From: an uncultured Selenomonadales bacterium
Lineage (GTDB): Bacteria; Bacillota; Negativicutes; Selenomonadales; Selenomonadaceae
Assembly: GCA_947304355.1 (NCBI GenBank)
Contig: CAMZAX010000014.1
Location: 1 to 57,077, forward strand
Length of the DNA stretch: 57,077 nt
Direction of reading: 5' to 3'
Shown one piece after another: positions 8,672 through 17,285 of this stretch (the stretch's first letter is position 1; every line of letters starts with the position of its first letter). The notes below the pieces were generated by a model that was not told the DNA's origin, ran no database searches, and worked only from the letters and a program-made list of their open reading frames with translations. The translations under genes were made by a program, and so were the position numbers.

Positions 8672-8694
8672 AAAAAGCCCCGACCGAAGTCAGG
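8672..8694 (-). terminator. Rho-independent terminator after tRNA-Arg
   Basis: On the minus strand CCTGAC, a TTCG tetraloop and GTCGGG form the stem, followed by GCTTTTT. It lies 18 bases beyond the CCA end of the tRNA. Confidence 0.8.
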
Positions 8695-8711
8695 ACTTTG
8701 TTGATTTCATA

Positions 8712-8788
<77 letters not shown>

Positions 8789-8847
8789 AGAATTTTTCAC
8801 AACGCGCAAATTATACAAGCCGCCCGCGCCGTTGTCAACCGAGGCAG

Positions 8848-10586
8848 TCAAGTGAGCAAGTCTTGTTCGCGCAGGTAGGCGATGAACGCGTCGAAAATTT
8901 CTTCATTGCGATCAAGGATGTCGCTTTCGGTGAAGTCGTCGTGCTCTTCGGCGAGGCGGCGCAGTTCAAGATTGAAAGTGCCAGGCTTGGACTTGCCGTC
9001 GCCGAAATAAAAAATTCTTTTGTCGACGAGCCGATAATCCGACGCGCGAATATTTATGCGCTTTTCGAGCAGTGCCTTATTTCCCAAAAATTCCAGAGCT
9101 TCAGCATTTTGCAACACGTGATGATTTTCCTGCCGCTTCTTTGCCAAAATGTGTTCGATTTGCAAATCCGCGCCGAGCGGCGGCAATTCCTGCGCGGGGT
9201 TGCGGAAAGTCTGCCAAGCCAACATTGTCCGCGTAATGGCTTTGGTGTTGCCGAAATTCATTTCGTCAAGCCGCCTGCGCACCAAGCCGGAATTTTGTCG
9301 ATACTGCTCAAATTTAATCGGTTCGCCGTTGTAAATGTTTTTGAACTCCAAGACGAACGGGCGGCGAATCGTTTGCTTGCCGAAATCCAAAATCCCGTTA
9401 AGCAGAATCAACGCCGTAATCTTATCCAAGAAGCAACCAAAATCGTTCTCGTCGACTTGTTCATGCCAACTCATAAAGTACAGCGAAACCACATAACTCC
9501 ATACGCTGTAGGGCGAATAGCTCAGCACGTAAAGTTTCTTGAGGATTTGCGGGGAAAAGCGGTCGCTGCGATTGTTTACGTCGTCCCAAAATTTTGCCAG
9601 CGTCTCCAAATCTGCGAAGGCCTCTTTGTCGCGCAAAATTTCGTAATTGTTTTCGGCGTAAAAATCTCTCATGTTGGAAAAGGTTTCGCTTATGCGAGAA
9701 TTTTGTTCGACAGCCTTTTTCGTTTTGGCGTAGTAAGAATAGCGCATAAACAAATCGTCGACGGGCGTGCCCTTGCGCGGAGAAAAATTTTTGTCGCACA
9801 GTTCCGCCAAAATCTTCCAACGCTTAATGAACGATTCTTTAGACTGTTTGCCGTCCTGCGAAAAAAATTTGTAGAACTGCGCCTTGAAGATGTCGGCGTC
9901 GGAGAGCGGCATACCCCGATCGTTGAGCGTGGTGAAAATTCTCAGCGCGGTATTTTGATTGTCCGCTTCAATCGGCAACAGAATGCAGTTGTTCAAAATC
10001 CTCATCGGCAGATAAGAAAACGAGTCGGGGTTCTCGTCCTTGAACGCCGCAATCCGATTTGTGAACAGGCGATAATTGACGGAGTAGTTGCTCGGATTTT
10101 TTTCCGTAGCCGCGCCGGTCTCCAGAATTTTTTTGAACTCGGCAACGTCTTCGTCGGAGGCGACTTCGGATTTCAATTTGAGGCTGGTTTTGTCGACGTT
10201 GCCGAATTCGTCGCCGTTCCAAATACATTTGCCGATTCCGTTCAAAATGTTTTCCTTGTTGGCGCAGTCGATATTTTCAAACGCCTTGTAAAAGCGCGGA
10301 GCATGAGCAGAAACGTTATAAGCCGCTGTTGACCGTCGATGACTTCGCTTTCGTAATAATCGTTTTGAAACGTCAGGATTGTACCGAGAAAATATCTGTC
10401 GTTGTTCGCGTTAAAGGCGTGGTCGATCGGATACGCGAACGCCAAAATATCGTCCCAAAGAGTTTCGCATTGCTCGCGCTCCCAAGAATACGGACGCTGA
10501 TAATCGGGGATTAAAAACTTTGCTCTGTTGGGGTCGTTGAGAATTTGCGCGATAGTTTTTTGTTCGGCGTTGAGTTGTTTAGCCAT
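8848..10586 (-). pseudogene. DUF262-DUF1524 (GmrSD-like type IV restriction) protein, frameshifted
   Basis: Two frames together encode one protein of about 578 residues. The first (10586 to 10242) holds the DUF262 landmarks IPDYQRPYSWE, YFLGTILT and EVIDGQQRLITFLL (the DGQQR motif). Translation then leaves frame in a TTTT run at 10290-10293. One extra T would continue smoothly as LRAFYKAFENIDC into the second frame, which runs to 8848 and ends with a DUF1524 HNH-type region (IEHILAKKRQE, then GNKALLEKRIN). GmrSD-like proteins cleave modified phage DNA. This may be a true inactivating deletion, a sequencing slip or a -1 slip on TTTT; the first is the simplest reading. The start follows GGAGAT. 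Confidence 0.85.
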
Positions 10587-10598
10587 TGAGCGATCTCC

Positions 10599-11774
10599 TT
10601 ACAAGTCAAGGGCGAGGATTTTGCTCGTGATGTCGTCGAGCTGCGCGGCGGTCGGGACGTTGGCGACGCGGATCTTGTCGAGGATAATTTCGCAACCCGC
10701 CGCCTTGAGTTCGTCTTCAACGTAACCGATACTTTGCCCGCCCCAGCCGTAGCTGCCGAACGCGAACGCCTTGTGATTAACGGGACGCAAGCCCTTGAGG
10801 TAGCACAGGAACGCGGCAATCGTCGGCATCATCTGATTGTTAATCGTCGGGGAGCCGACCGCCAGATATTTGCTCGTGAAAACGTCCGTTACAATGTCGC
10901 TCATAAGATTTGCCTTGATGTCGTAATAAGCGGCGGGGATACCGCGTTTCGCGAACGCCTCGGTTATCGTCTGCGCCAAAATTTCCGTCGAATGCCACAT
11001 GCTGTCGAAGACGACGACCGCCCGCTCGGCGACTTCGCCCGCGCTCCACCGCTTGTAAAAGTTCAAAATCTTTGTGATGTGTTTGCGCCAAATGACGCCG
11101 TGACCCGTGGCAATCATGCGTATATCCAAGCCGTCGAGGGCGTTCAGCGCGGTCTGCGCCTGCTTGCCGAAGGGCATGAGAATGTTCGCGTAATATTTCT
11201 TCGCCTCGTGCAGGACGGTATCCAAATTGTTTTCGTCGTCGAAGCGCATTGACGTTGCCAAGTGCTGACCGAACGCGTCGTTGCTGAAAAGAATTTTTTC
11301 TTCGGGGCAGTAAGTGACCATCGAATCCGGCCAATGCAACATGGGCGTCGGGACAAATTTCAGCGTGCGCTTGCCGATAGAAATCGCGTCGCCCGCCTTG
11401 ACGGGACGATAATTCAGCTTGCCGTAACGCGCCGTCAAACCTTTGAGCCCGTTGGGATTCGTCGTGATAATCTGCGCGTTCGGAGCAAGCGCGGCAACTT
11501 CGCGGAGCGCGCCGCTGTGGTCGGGTTCGACGTGGCTGGAAACGATAACGTCAATCTGCGCGGGTTCGACGACGGACGAAATCCTTGCAAGCAGTTCGTC
11601 GGCGTAAGTTATCTTTGCGGTGTCAATGAGCGTGATTTTGTCGTCGAGAATCAGGTAGGCGTTGTAGCTCGTGCCGCGTGAGGTGTCGTAGCCGTGGAAG
11701 TTGCGCATCGACCAATCGACCGCGCCCGTCCAGTAAATGTTGTCGCTGATTTGAATCGCCTTGCAGTTGTTCAT
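10599..11774 (-). CDS. fprA: Flavodiiron protein FprA (O2/NO reductase)
   Basis: This 391-residue class A flavodiiron protein is cytoplasmic. It reduces O2 to water or NO to N2O with electrons from rubredoxin, protecting anaerobes. The N-terminal metallo-beta-lactamase-like domain carries the diiron ligands H81-x-E83-x-D85-H86 and further His/Asp residues in MLHWPDSMVTY, FSNDAFG and GHGVIW. The C-terminal flavodoxin domain (about residues 245-391) binds FMN (VVFDSMWHSTE, then GSPTINNQMMP and GSYGWGGQ). The start ATG follows GGGAGGC. It is the probable partner of the rubredoxin/rubrerythrin fusion at 7286-8455, although the two are not one operon. Confidence 0.95.
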   Translation of the reverse strand: MNNCKAIQISDNIYWTGAVDWSMRNFHGYDTSRGTSYNAYLILDDKITLIDTAKITYADELLARISSVVEPAQIDVIVSSHVEPDHSGALREVAALAPNAQIITTNPNGLKGLTARYGKLNYRPVKAGDAISIGKRTLKFVPTPMLHWPDSMVTYCPEEKILFSNDAFGQHLATSMRFDDENNLDTVLHEAKKYYANILMPFGKQAQTALNALDGLDIRMIATGHGVIWRKHITKILNFYKRWSAGEVAERAVVVFDSMWHSTEILAQTITEAFAKRGIPAAYYDIKANLMSDIVTDVFTSKYLAVGSPTINNQMMPTIAAFLCYLKGLRPVNHKAFAFGSYGWGGQSIGYVEDELKAAGCEIILDKIRVANVPTAAQLDDITSKILALDL

Positions 11775-11827
11775 TTCAAAAGCCTCCCGAAAAATTTTTG
11801 CGTAAAGTTTAGCACAACCGCCCCGCC

Positions 11828-11857
11828 TTTACAAACAGCGCAGGTTTTTGATAAAAT
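11828..11857 (+). promoter_or_regulatory. Probable promoter of the STAS gene pair
   Basis: TTTACA at 11828 and TAAAAT at 11852 are 18 bases apart. The STAS gene starts 34 bases downstream and is transcribed away from the flavodiiron gene. Confidence 0.5.
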
Positions 11858-11890
11858 CGCCGCAGATTTTTTTATAAGGGGTTTTGTCAC

Positions 11891-12220
11891 ATGGAGATAA
11901 AAAAAATTTCGGAAGGCAGGGCGTTGACGGCTTACATCATCGGGCGGCTCGACGCGGTGAGTGCTTTCCAACTCGACAAAGATTTGAGCGAATCGCTTGC
12001 GGGCGTCGACGACTTGACGGTTGACTTGGCTGACTTGGAATACATTTCCTCGGCGGGCTTGCGCACGTTGCTGAAAATCCAAAAGCGCATGGACAAGCAG
12101 GGCGCAATGCGAATCCGCAACATCCGCGAGAACGTCCGCGAAGTTTTGGACATGACCGGCTTCAGCGGCTTCCTTACAATCGATGAAGACAAAAAAACCA
12201 AATTCTCCGTGAGCTTTTGA
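11891..12220 (+). CDS. STAS-domain anti-sigma factor antagonist
   Basis: This 109-residue single-domain protein has the fold and length of SpoIIAA/RsbV. These proteins bind an anti-sigma kinase, and their phosphorylation on a conserved serine switches partner binding. The motif VDLADLEYISSAGLRTLL places that serine at S54 (the S-A-G-L position). No kinase or sigma factor lies nearby, so the partner is encoded elsewhere. An ATG start at 11891 follows AAGGGG. It is followed after 9 bases by a hypothetical gene, and the pair ends in a terminator. Confidence 0.88.
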   Translation: MEIKKISEGRALTAYIIGRLDAVSAFQLDKDLSESLAGVDDLTVDLADLEYISSAGLRTLLKIQKRMDKQGAMRIRNIRENVREVLDMTGFSGFLTIDEDKKTKFSVSF

Positions 12221-12229
12221 GGTGACGGC

Positions 12230-12571
12230 ATGATTACAACCTTGGACTTTGAAAATCTTTACCTGCGCTCCAAAGTCGCGATACCGTTCGTCGAAGACAA
12301 CAACTTCCTGCCCGAAAAAGTTTTCGTCGACGGGATTTTTCCGGCGGGCACCGTGTTCAAATTCCTTGAGCCGATTTGCGCCAAAAAAGTCGGCGTGTTC
12401 GGCGACCAAGTGAACGACTATTGCCACGCGGCGTCGCTGCTCTACAGCAACAAGTTCAACGGCGCGGCTCGTGACGAAGACGAATACACCGTCATTTTCC
12501 ACGTCGACTTGAGCGCGCTGTTCCTGCTGTGCGACCCGTTCGACGCGCAAGGCAAGCCAATCAGAATTTAA
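12230..12571 (+). CDS. Hypothetical protein paired with the STAS gene
   Basis: This 113-residue soluble protein has no family that I recognise. It is mixed alpha/beta in appearance with no signal peptide or membrane helix; three of its four Cys are in VEDNNF...PICAKK, DYCHAAS and LLCDPFD. The start ATG at 12230 follows GAGGTGACGG, which overlaps the stop of the STAS gene, so translation is probably coupled. Its tight pairing suggests work in the same signalling path, which is inference only. Confidence 0.65.
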   Translation: MITTLDFENLYLRSKVAIPFVEDNNFLPEKVFVDGIFPAGTVFKFLEPICAKKVGVFGDQVNDYCHAASLLYSNKFNGAARDEDEYTVIFHVDLSALFLLCDPFDAQGKPIRI

Positions 12572-12576
12572 GCAAC

Positions 12577-12617
12577 AAAAAAGCTCCGCAGTTCATTGGA
12601 ACCGACGGAGTTTTTTT
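12577..12617 (+). terminator. Rho-independent terminator after the STAS pair
   Basis: CTCCG and CGGAG pair around a loop of about 17 bases, preceded by AAAAAA and followed by TTTTTTT. It could act in both directions, ending the methyltransferase operon from the other side as well. Confidence 0.7.
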
Positions 12618-12630
12618 GCGGAAAAAATTT

Positions 12631-12665
12631 GTCCCTTGTCCCTTGTCCCTTGTCCCTTGTCCCTT
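12631..12665 (+). repeat. Five tandem heptamers GTCCCTT
   Basis: Five exact GTCCCTT units run from 12631 to 12665, followed by TTCACTTTTCAC. They lie between the terminator and the stop of the methyltransferase gene. The same unit, or its complement AAGGGAC, recurs at 24503, 45512 and 48542. Confidence 0.95.
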
Positions 12666-12673
12666 TTCACTTT

Positions 12674-13375
12674 TCACTTCACGGCGCAAATCGCGAACAG
12701 CGGCAACTCGTCGTAATCGCAACGGGTGTCGCGGTGCACCACGGGCGCAATGTCTTCGTCGAACTTAACAACAAAGTTCAAGCCTTCAAGAAAGCCCACG
12801 TCCCACGACGGGCGGCGGTGTCCGCTGATTTGCATTGCGTTCTTAATCGACGTGCACTCGATCAACATCTCGTCCGTAACTTCGACTTCGGTGTAAACGT
12901 CGTTCGTAAAATCTTTGTCGCCGAAGTCCGAATCGAAATTCATCAGCACGCCGCCGACTTTCAAGACGCGGAACCATTCGCGATAAGCCGCCTTGACATC
13001 GGGCAACGTCCACGTCAAATTTCGCGTGACAACCGCGTCAAAGGTTTCGTCGTCGAAGTCGAGAGCCTGCGCGTTCATGCTTTTGAATTCGGCGGGCAAA
13101 TTCAGTTCGCGAAGATTTTTTTCAGCCTCGCCGAGCATTTTGGTTGACATGTCGACGCCGATTACTTCATGACCGAGCGAAGAGAGAATCGCTACGAAAA
13201 AGCCCGCGCCCGTCCCGACGTCCAGAATCTTCAACTTGCCGGCGGGCAGATTTTTTTTGAAGACAGCCTTCCAAGCGGCGGCGTTGTCGCCCGAAAGTTC
13301 CAGGCGGCGCGCTTTGCTGAAGTCCTCGCTGCGTTCGTCCCAATAAGTTTCGATTCGACGGTTCAATCGTTCCAT
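12674..13375 (-). CDS. Class I SAM-dependent methyltransferase in the ABC transporter operon
   Basis: This 233-residue cytoplasmic enzyme has a Rossmann methyltransferase fold. Motif I is ILDVGTGAGFF, the acidic residue after strand 2 is in GVDMST, and DAVVTRNLTWTLPD and the post-motif LKVGGVLMNFDSDF follow. The substrate is not evident. Its start overlaps the end of the upstream ABC ATPase gene by 13 bases, so it belongs to that operon. Metallophore-linked nickel importers (for example staphylopine/Cnt systems) also carry small-molecule synthesis genes. A role in making or modifying the transported ligand is possible but unproven. The start ATG is preceded by GGGAGG within the ATPase gene. 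Confidence 0.8.
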   Translation of the reverse strand: MERLNRRIETYWDERSEDFSKARRLELSGDNAAAWKAVFKKNLPAGKLKILDVGTGAGFFVAILSSLGHEVIGVDMSTKMLGEAEKNLRELNLPAEFKSMNAQALDFDDETFDAVVTRNLTWTLPDVKAAYREWFRVLKVGGVLMNFDSDFGDKDFTNDVYTEVEVTDEMLIECTSIKNAMQISGHRRPSWDVGFLEGLNFVVKFDEDIAPVVHRDTRCDYDELPLFAICAVK

Positions 13376-14058
13376 TGCAAGACCTCCCTAAAATCCGATT
13401 CGTTCAAAGTTTTAAGTCTCCCGCCTTCAAGCACAAGCACGCGGTCGGTTAATTTTTTCAGCGTCGTCAAGTCGTGCGTTATGAACAGGCACGCGATATT
13501 TTTTTCGGCGCAGAGTTTTTTTATCAGCCGGACGATTTGCGCGGCAGTCGTCACGTCAAGGGCGGAAGTCGCCTCGTCGCAGATTAAAAGTTTCGGCGCG
13601 ACGGAAATCGCTCGTGCAATCGCCACCCGCTGACATTCGCCGCCCGACACTTCGCGGGGATAACGTTCGGCGTAAGCTGCGGGCAAACCGACTTCCGTCA
13701 ACAGCTTGGCGACGCGTCCGCGCAGATTGTCCGCTCCGACGAAATTTTTAATCGGCTCGGCGATACTCGCGCCCAAAGTCCTGCGCGGGTTGAAAGAGTC
13801 TTCGGGCGATTGGAAAATCATCTGCATGTTGCGATAAAAATCATTCTCATTTGCGTGGGTAATATCTTCGCCGCAAAGAAAAATTTTCCCCCCGTCGCAA
13901 GGAATAAGTCGCGCAATAATTTTCGCCAACGTCGATTTGCCGCCGCCGCTCAAGCCGACAATCGCCAAACACTCGCCCGCGTCGACGCCGAAGCTCACGT
14001 CGTCAAGGACAAGCCGCGTGCCGAAAAATTTTTTCACGTGCTGAACGTCCAGAATCAT
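13363..14058 (-). CDS. ABC transporter ATPase, NikE/DppF type
   Basis: This 231-residue nucleotide-binding subunit energises the nickel/oligopeptide-family importer encoded in the same cluster. Walker A is GLSGGGKST, the Q-loop is in MQMIFQSPEDSFNP, the signature is VSGGECQRVAIARA, Walker B is LLICDEATSALD and the switch is ITHD. FNPRRTL after the Q-loop is typical of the DppF/OppF/NikE side of the pair. It lacks the extra C-terminal Fe-S or Cys-rich stretch found in many OppF proteins and is therefore short. It overlaps the upstream ATPase gene by 4 bases (ATGA). Confidence 0.88.
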   Translation of the reverse strand: MILDVQHVKKFFGTRLVLDDVSFGVDAGECLAIVGLSGGGKSTLAKIIARLIPCDGGKIFLCGEDITHANENDFYRNMQMIFQSPEDSFNPRRTLGASIAEPIKNFVGADNLRGRVAKLLTEVGLPAAYAERYPREVSGGECQRVAIARAISVAPKLLICDEATSALDVTTAAQIVRLIKKLCAEKNIACLFITHDLTTLKKLTDRVLVLEGGRLKTLNESDFREVLQWND

Positions 14059-14822
14059 AAGCCTGATGCCTCAATCAATTCGCGCGTGTAAAGTTCTTGC
14101 GGCTCGTTGAATATTTGTTCACGCGTCCCGAATTCGACGGGCTCGCCGCGCCGCATGATTAAAATTTTGTCCGCCATGCGCCGCGCTACTCGCAAGTCGT
14201 GCGTGACAAGGACGATTGAAATTTTCAGCCGCCCGCGCAGATTTAACAGCTCCTTGACGACGCCCGCCTGTGTTACGATGTCCAATGCGCTGGTCGGCTC
14301 GTCGGCAAGCAAAAGTTTCGGCTCAAGAATCGTCGCCGCCAAAATGCCCGCTCGTTGCGCCATGCCGCCCGAAAGTCTGAACGGGTATTCGTCAAGCGTC
14401 GCCGAGTCGAGATTTATTTTTTGCATAAGATCGATCGCCCATTCGCGGAAGACTTCGCGCGTCCAATCGCGGTGAGCGCGTACAGCCTCAAAGATTTGGT
14501 CGCCGATTGTGCGTATCGGGCAAAACGACGCGCCCGCGTTCTGGAAAATCACGCCGATTGCGTCGCCCGAAAGTTTGCGCCTTTGTCCCGCCGACAAAAC
14601 GGTTATCTCTTGCCCGTCGAAGAAAATTTGTCCGTCGACGATCGCGCCGCCCTTGCCGAGCAGCCCGCCAATCGCCTTGAGTATCGTTGACTTGCCGGAG
14701 CCGCTTTCGCCCGCGATTATTAAAATTTCGCCGCGCTTGACCGAAAAGTTCACGCCGTGCACGACGCGACTGCTGCCGTAAGCGACAGCCAAATCTTCAA
14801 CCGTCAAAAGTTTTTCAAACAT
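14055..14822 (-). CDS. ABC transporter ATPase, NikD/DppD type
   Basis: This 255-residue ATPase is the first of the paired subunits. Walker A is GESGSGKST, the signature is LSGGMAQRAGILAA, Walker B is LLLADEPTSALD and the switch is VTHD. The start ATG at 14822 is preferred because GGTGA lies 5 bases upstream and family members begin with a short lead into LTVEDLAVAY; the frame is open 12 codons further. It follows a conserved hairpin leader (14830-14906) that also precedes the permease genes at 19605. Both ATPases are separated from the permease and binding-protein genes by the small double-glycine gene. Confidence 0.88.
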   Translation of the reverse strand: MFEKLLTVEDLAVAYGSSRVVHGVNFSVKRGEILIIAGESGSGKSTILKAIGGLLGKGGAIVDGQIFFDGQEITVLSAGQRRKLSGDAIGVIFQNAGASFCPIRTIGDQIFEAVRAHRDWTREVFREWAIDLMQKINLDSATLDEYPFRLSGGMAQRAGILAATILEPKLLLADEPTSALDIVTQAGVVKELLNLRGRLKISIVLVTHDLRVARRMADKILIMRRGEPVEFGTREQIFNEPQELYTRELIEASGL

Positions 14823-14829
14823 AAAAGTC

Positions 14830-14906
14830 ACCGATAAAATTGTAAACGAGCCGCGCAAAAAAAATAAGCCCCGCGCGGGGATTGCGGGGCAAAAAATTTT
14901 TCGGTG
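14830..14906 (-). promoter_or_regulatory. Hairpin leader, copy A, upstream of the ATPase genes
   Basis: On the minus strand, GCCCCGC (14890-14884) pairs with GCGGGGC (14874-14868), followed by TTATTTTTTTT, which is a good intrinsic terminator. The loop contains CCGCGC, which can instead pair with GCGCGG just past the T run, so two exclusive folds exist. A TTTACAAT box follows. About 65 bases, including sequence on both sides of the hairpin, match the leader at 19613-19676. It may simply end the double-glycine gene, or it may attenuate the ATPase genes 40 bases downstream. Confidence 0.6.
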
Positions 14907-14928
14907 TTCAAGCGATTTGCGTTACGAA

Positions 14929-15240
14929 TTATCTGATAATCTTGGTTCCGTTGTCAGCGTTGAAATTCTTCCAGAAGTCGTCGCGAGTTACCAGGTTGCC
15001 GTTTTTGTCCTTGTAGATGTTGGCGTTAATGAGACCGCCTTTGTCTTCGTAGCCCGTGTAGCCCAATTCGTGCAGTTTGTCGCGCACGGGAGCGGAGCTT
15101 AGTGCGTCGTCTGCGCTCAAAAGTCCGCGCTTGTACAATTCGTTGCCGTCCGCGAAGGTTTCGAGCCTGTTGCCGCCCGCCACGTTGTCGAGTTCCTCGT
15201 CATTCAAGATTTCGTCCTTCAAAATTTTTTCGTCTGCCAT
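14929..15240 (-). CDS. Double-glycine-leader protein (bacteriocin-like or exported peptide)
   Basis: This 103-residue acidic protein begins with a leader ending in ELDNVAGG (residues 16-23). That is the signal recognised by C39-peptidase ABC exporters and by RiPP/class II bacteriocin systems. Cleavage after G23 would release an 80-residue product with no Cys, rich in Asp, Asn, Lys and Tyr, which is larger than most bacteriocins. A second protein with the same leader logic lies at 45599-45964, and both genes have a matching upstream element. No peptidase transporter or immunity gene is in the window. It has its own promoter within the transporter cluster and a terminator just after it. The function is unknown. 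Confidence 0.7.
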   Translation of the reverse strand: MADEKILKDEILNDEELDNVAGGNRLETFADGNELYKRGLLSADDALSSAPVRDKLHELGYTGYEDKGGLINANIYKDKNGNLVTRDDFWKNFNADNGTKIIR

Positions 15241-15283
15241 GGTTATCTACGACCTTTCGTTTCGTTTTTGATTGGTTGTTTGC

Positions 15284-15327
15284 CTTTCTGTAGCTTATAC
15301 GTTGGAATTCGGATTTCGTTACAAGCT
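15284..15327 (-). promoter_or_regulatory. Shared promoter element upstream of double-glycine gene 1
   Basis: On the minus strand, CGTATAAGCTACAGAAAG (15301-15284) matches the element at 46018-46001 at 17 of 18 positions. TATAAG would be the -10 box. Further upstream, GTAACGAAATC matches GTAACAAATC at the other gene and could be the -35 region or an operator. Start codons lie 43 and 36 bases downstream of the element. Confidence 0.6.
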
Positions 15328-15348
15328 TAGCAAAAAAATTTTCAGGCG

Positions 15349-16875
15349 TCAACGAAGGTCGAGTTCCGGCGTTATCTCGTAGTAGTCGGACGGGTGCGCC
15401 TTGAAGCCTTCGACGTTCGGTTTCATTACGAACGACATGCGCAAATGCGACGCGTAAATCAGCGCGCAATCGTCGAGGATTTGTTGAGACATTTTAATCG
15501 CCAACGCCGAACGCTCCGTCGCGCCGAACGTGTTGTGCAATTCGTTTTCAAGGGCGGCGATTTGTTCGCTGTCGTAGTTGCCCGCGTTGTCAACCGCGCC
15601 GGGGACGATGTGGCTCGTGAAGTAATATTCGGGGTCTCCCGTCGGAGCCGTAACTATCGCCTTGCTGAACAGGTCGTAGTCGCCGCTCTTTAGGAACGCC
15701 TTGTAATTGTCGGTCGCGTTGACGTTCAGCTTGACGCCGATAAGTTTCAAGTTCGCCTGCGCGGCCTCGGCAAGCAACGGCAATTCTTGACGCGACGTGT
15801 AAGTCAAGTAGTTCAGCTCAAGATTTTTGCCGTCCTTGTCGACGAAGCCGTCGCCGTCCGAATCAGCCCAACCCGCGTCAACCAAAAGTTTTTTCGCGCC
15901 GTCGAGGTCGTAAGGAGCCGCGTGAACTTTGTCGCCGCCGAAAGTCAGATTCGCGGGGAATGCGCCGACTGCGGGCGTGCCGTTGCCGTCAAGCAGGACT
16001 TTGCAGAAATTTTCCTTGTCGACAGCCATCGAAATGGCGCGGCGGACGTTCGCATCTTGCAAGGCGGGCGTCTTGAAGTTGAAGGCGATTTGATAGACGC
16101 GCGACGTGTCCGCCTGCGAAATTTTGTAGCCGTCGCCGAAAAGTTTCAAGCTCGCGTAGGGCAAGCCCTGCACCGCGTCAAGCTCGCCGTTCTGCATTGC
16201 CATGGTCAGCGTGTCGCCGTCGGTTATGCTTTTGACGATAATTTTGTCCAGCTTCGGCTTGACGGAGCCCCAATAGTTTTCGTTCGGTACAAGGTCGATT
16301 TGCGTGTCGGTGACTTTGACAGCCTTGTACGCGCCCGTGCCGACGACAATGCCGTCGCGAACGCCCGCCGCAACGTCGACAATGCAGCCGTAGGGGTCGC
16401 TCAGGTAGTTCAACAACGCGGGGACTTTCTCGGCAGATTTAATCGTCACGAACTGTCCGTCGGCGTCAATCGCGGCGATTTTCAAGTCGCGTGGTGCGCG
16501 GTCGTGATTGGCAATCAACGCATCCAAGCAAGCCTTGACTGCCGCGCCGTCGACTTTTTTGCCGTTGCTGAAGGTCGCCGCGTCATTTATTTTGATTCGG
16601 ACGGTGAAGTCGTCAACCTGCTCGAAACTCTCGGCAAGCCACGGTTCAAGCTCCATGTGCTCGTTGAACTTGAAAAGCGTTTCGCCAATGCCGTAACGAA
16701 GAGTACTCCAGCCGCTGTAGCTCTCGTGCGGATTGGTGCCGGTATTTTCCATCGCCACGCCGTAAGCAACCGTGCCGTAAGTGAACGTCTTGCCGTCGGT
16801 TGAAGTCGTTTGCTCACTTCCGCAGCCCGTCATCAGCAAGCCCGCCGCGCAGATTGTCGCAAGAAATTTTTTCAT
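15349..16875 (-). CDS. Family 5 extracellular solute-binding lipoprotein (NikA/DppA type)
   Basis: This 508-residue lipoprotein delivers ligand to the importer. The signal peptide ends in the lipobox LMTGC, so Cys18 would be lipidated. The mature part has family 5 features: LRYGIGETLFKFNEHMELEPWLAESFE, NDAATFSNGKKVDGAAVK, VGTGAYK, NENYWG, and ANVRRAISMAVDKENF. Nickel, heme or short peptides are all possible ligands, and the sequence does not settle which. The start is one base beyond the stop of the upstream secreted-protein gene, and its GGGGG ribosome site lies inside that gene, so the two are coupled. Confidence 0.88.
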   Translation of the reverse strand: MKKFLATICAAGLLMTGCGSEQTTSTDGKTFTYGTVAYGVAMENTGTNPHESYSGWSTLRYGIGETLFKFNEHMELEPWLAESFEQVDDFTVRIKINDAATFSNGKKVDGAAVKACLDALIANHDRAPRDLKIAAIDADGQFVTIKSAEKVPALLNYLSDPYGCIVDVAAGVRDGIVVGTGAYKAVKVTDTQIDLVPNENYWGSVKPKLDKIIVKSITDGDTLTMAMQNGELDAVQGLPYASLKLFGDGYKISQADTSRVYQIAFNFKTPALQDANVRRAISMAVDKENFCKVLLDGNGTPAVGAFPANLTFGGDKVHAAPYDLDGAKKLLVDAGWADSDGDGFVDKDGKNLELNYLTYTSRQELPLLAEAAQANLKLIGVKLNVNATDNYKAFLKSGDYDLFSKAIVTAPTGDPEYYFTSHIVPGAVDNAGNYDSEQIAALENELHNTFGATERSALAIKMSQQILDDCALIYASHLRMSFVMKPNVEGFKAHPSDYYEITPELDLR

Positions 16876-16876
16876 G

Positions 16877-17263
16877 TCAATACCCCCAAGTCATAAGGTG
16901 CCAAGTGCCGTCGGCGTAACGTCCGAAGTACCACGAATAATTTTTATAGTCGCTGTCGTGATTCCACGCGCTGATTGTGCCGTCGTCGGGCGGCGAATGA
17001 AAGTCGCTGTAGAAAATCATGCACGCCGTAAATTTTTTGTCGAAGCCGCGCCCCTCGGCAAGTGCGTTCATGTAGGCGATATTCTCGGCGTTGTTCGATT
17101 CGTCGCCCGCGTACCAAATCTTCAGCGGCGTGCAATGCCACTCGCGTAGCTTGTGATTAATCGTGTCGAACGCGAAAGTCGAATCCTCGCAAGAAACAGC
17201 CTCGACCTGCGCGGCGAACGTCATAAGCACGAACGCCAACATCGTTGCAAAAAATTTTCTCAT
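16877..17263 (-). CDS. Small secreted protein inside the ABC transporter operon
   Basis: This 128-residue protein has a clear signal peptide (MRKFFATMLAFVLMTFAAQ, cleavage after about VEA-22). The mature part is about 106 residues, with Cys in VSCED, WHCTP and TACMIF and many Trp and Tyr residues, ending in WHLMTWGY. I recognise no family. ATG 17263 follows GGGAAG; the frame is open 24 codons upstream without a ribosome site. It sits 22 bases after the LRR gene and one base before the binding-protein gene, so it is cotranscribed with the transporter and probably works in the envelope. A helper to the binding protein is a guess. Confidence 0.7.
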   Translation of the reverse strand: MRKFFATMLAFVLMTFAAQVEAVSCEDSTFAFDTINHKLREWHCTPLKIWYAGDESNNAENIAYMNALAEGRGFDKKFTACMIFYSDFHSPPDDGTISAWNHDSDYKNYSWYFGRYADGTWHLMTWGY

Positions 17264-17285
17264 AGCGACACTTCCCAAAAATTTT

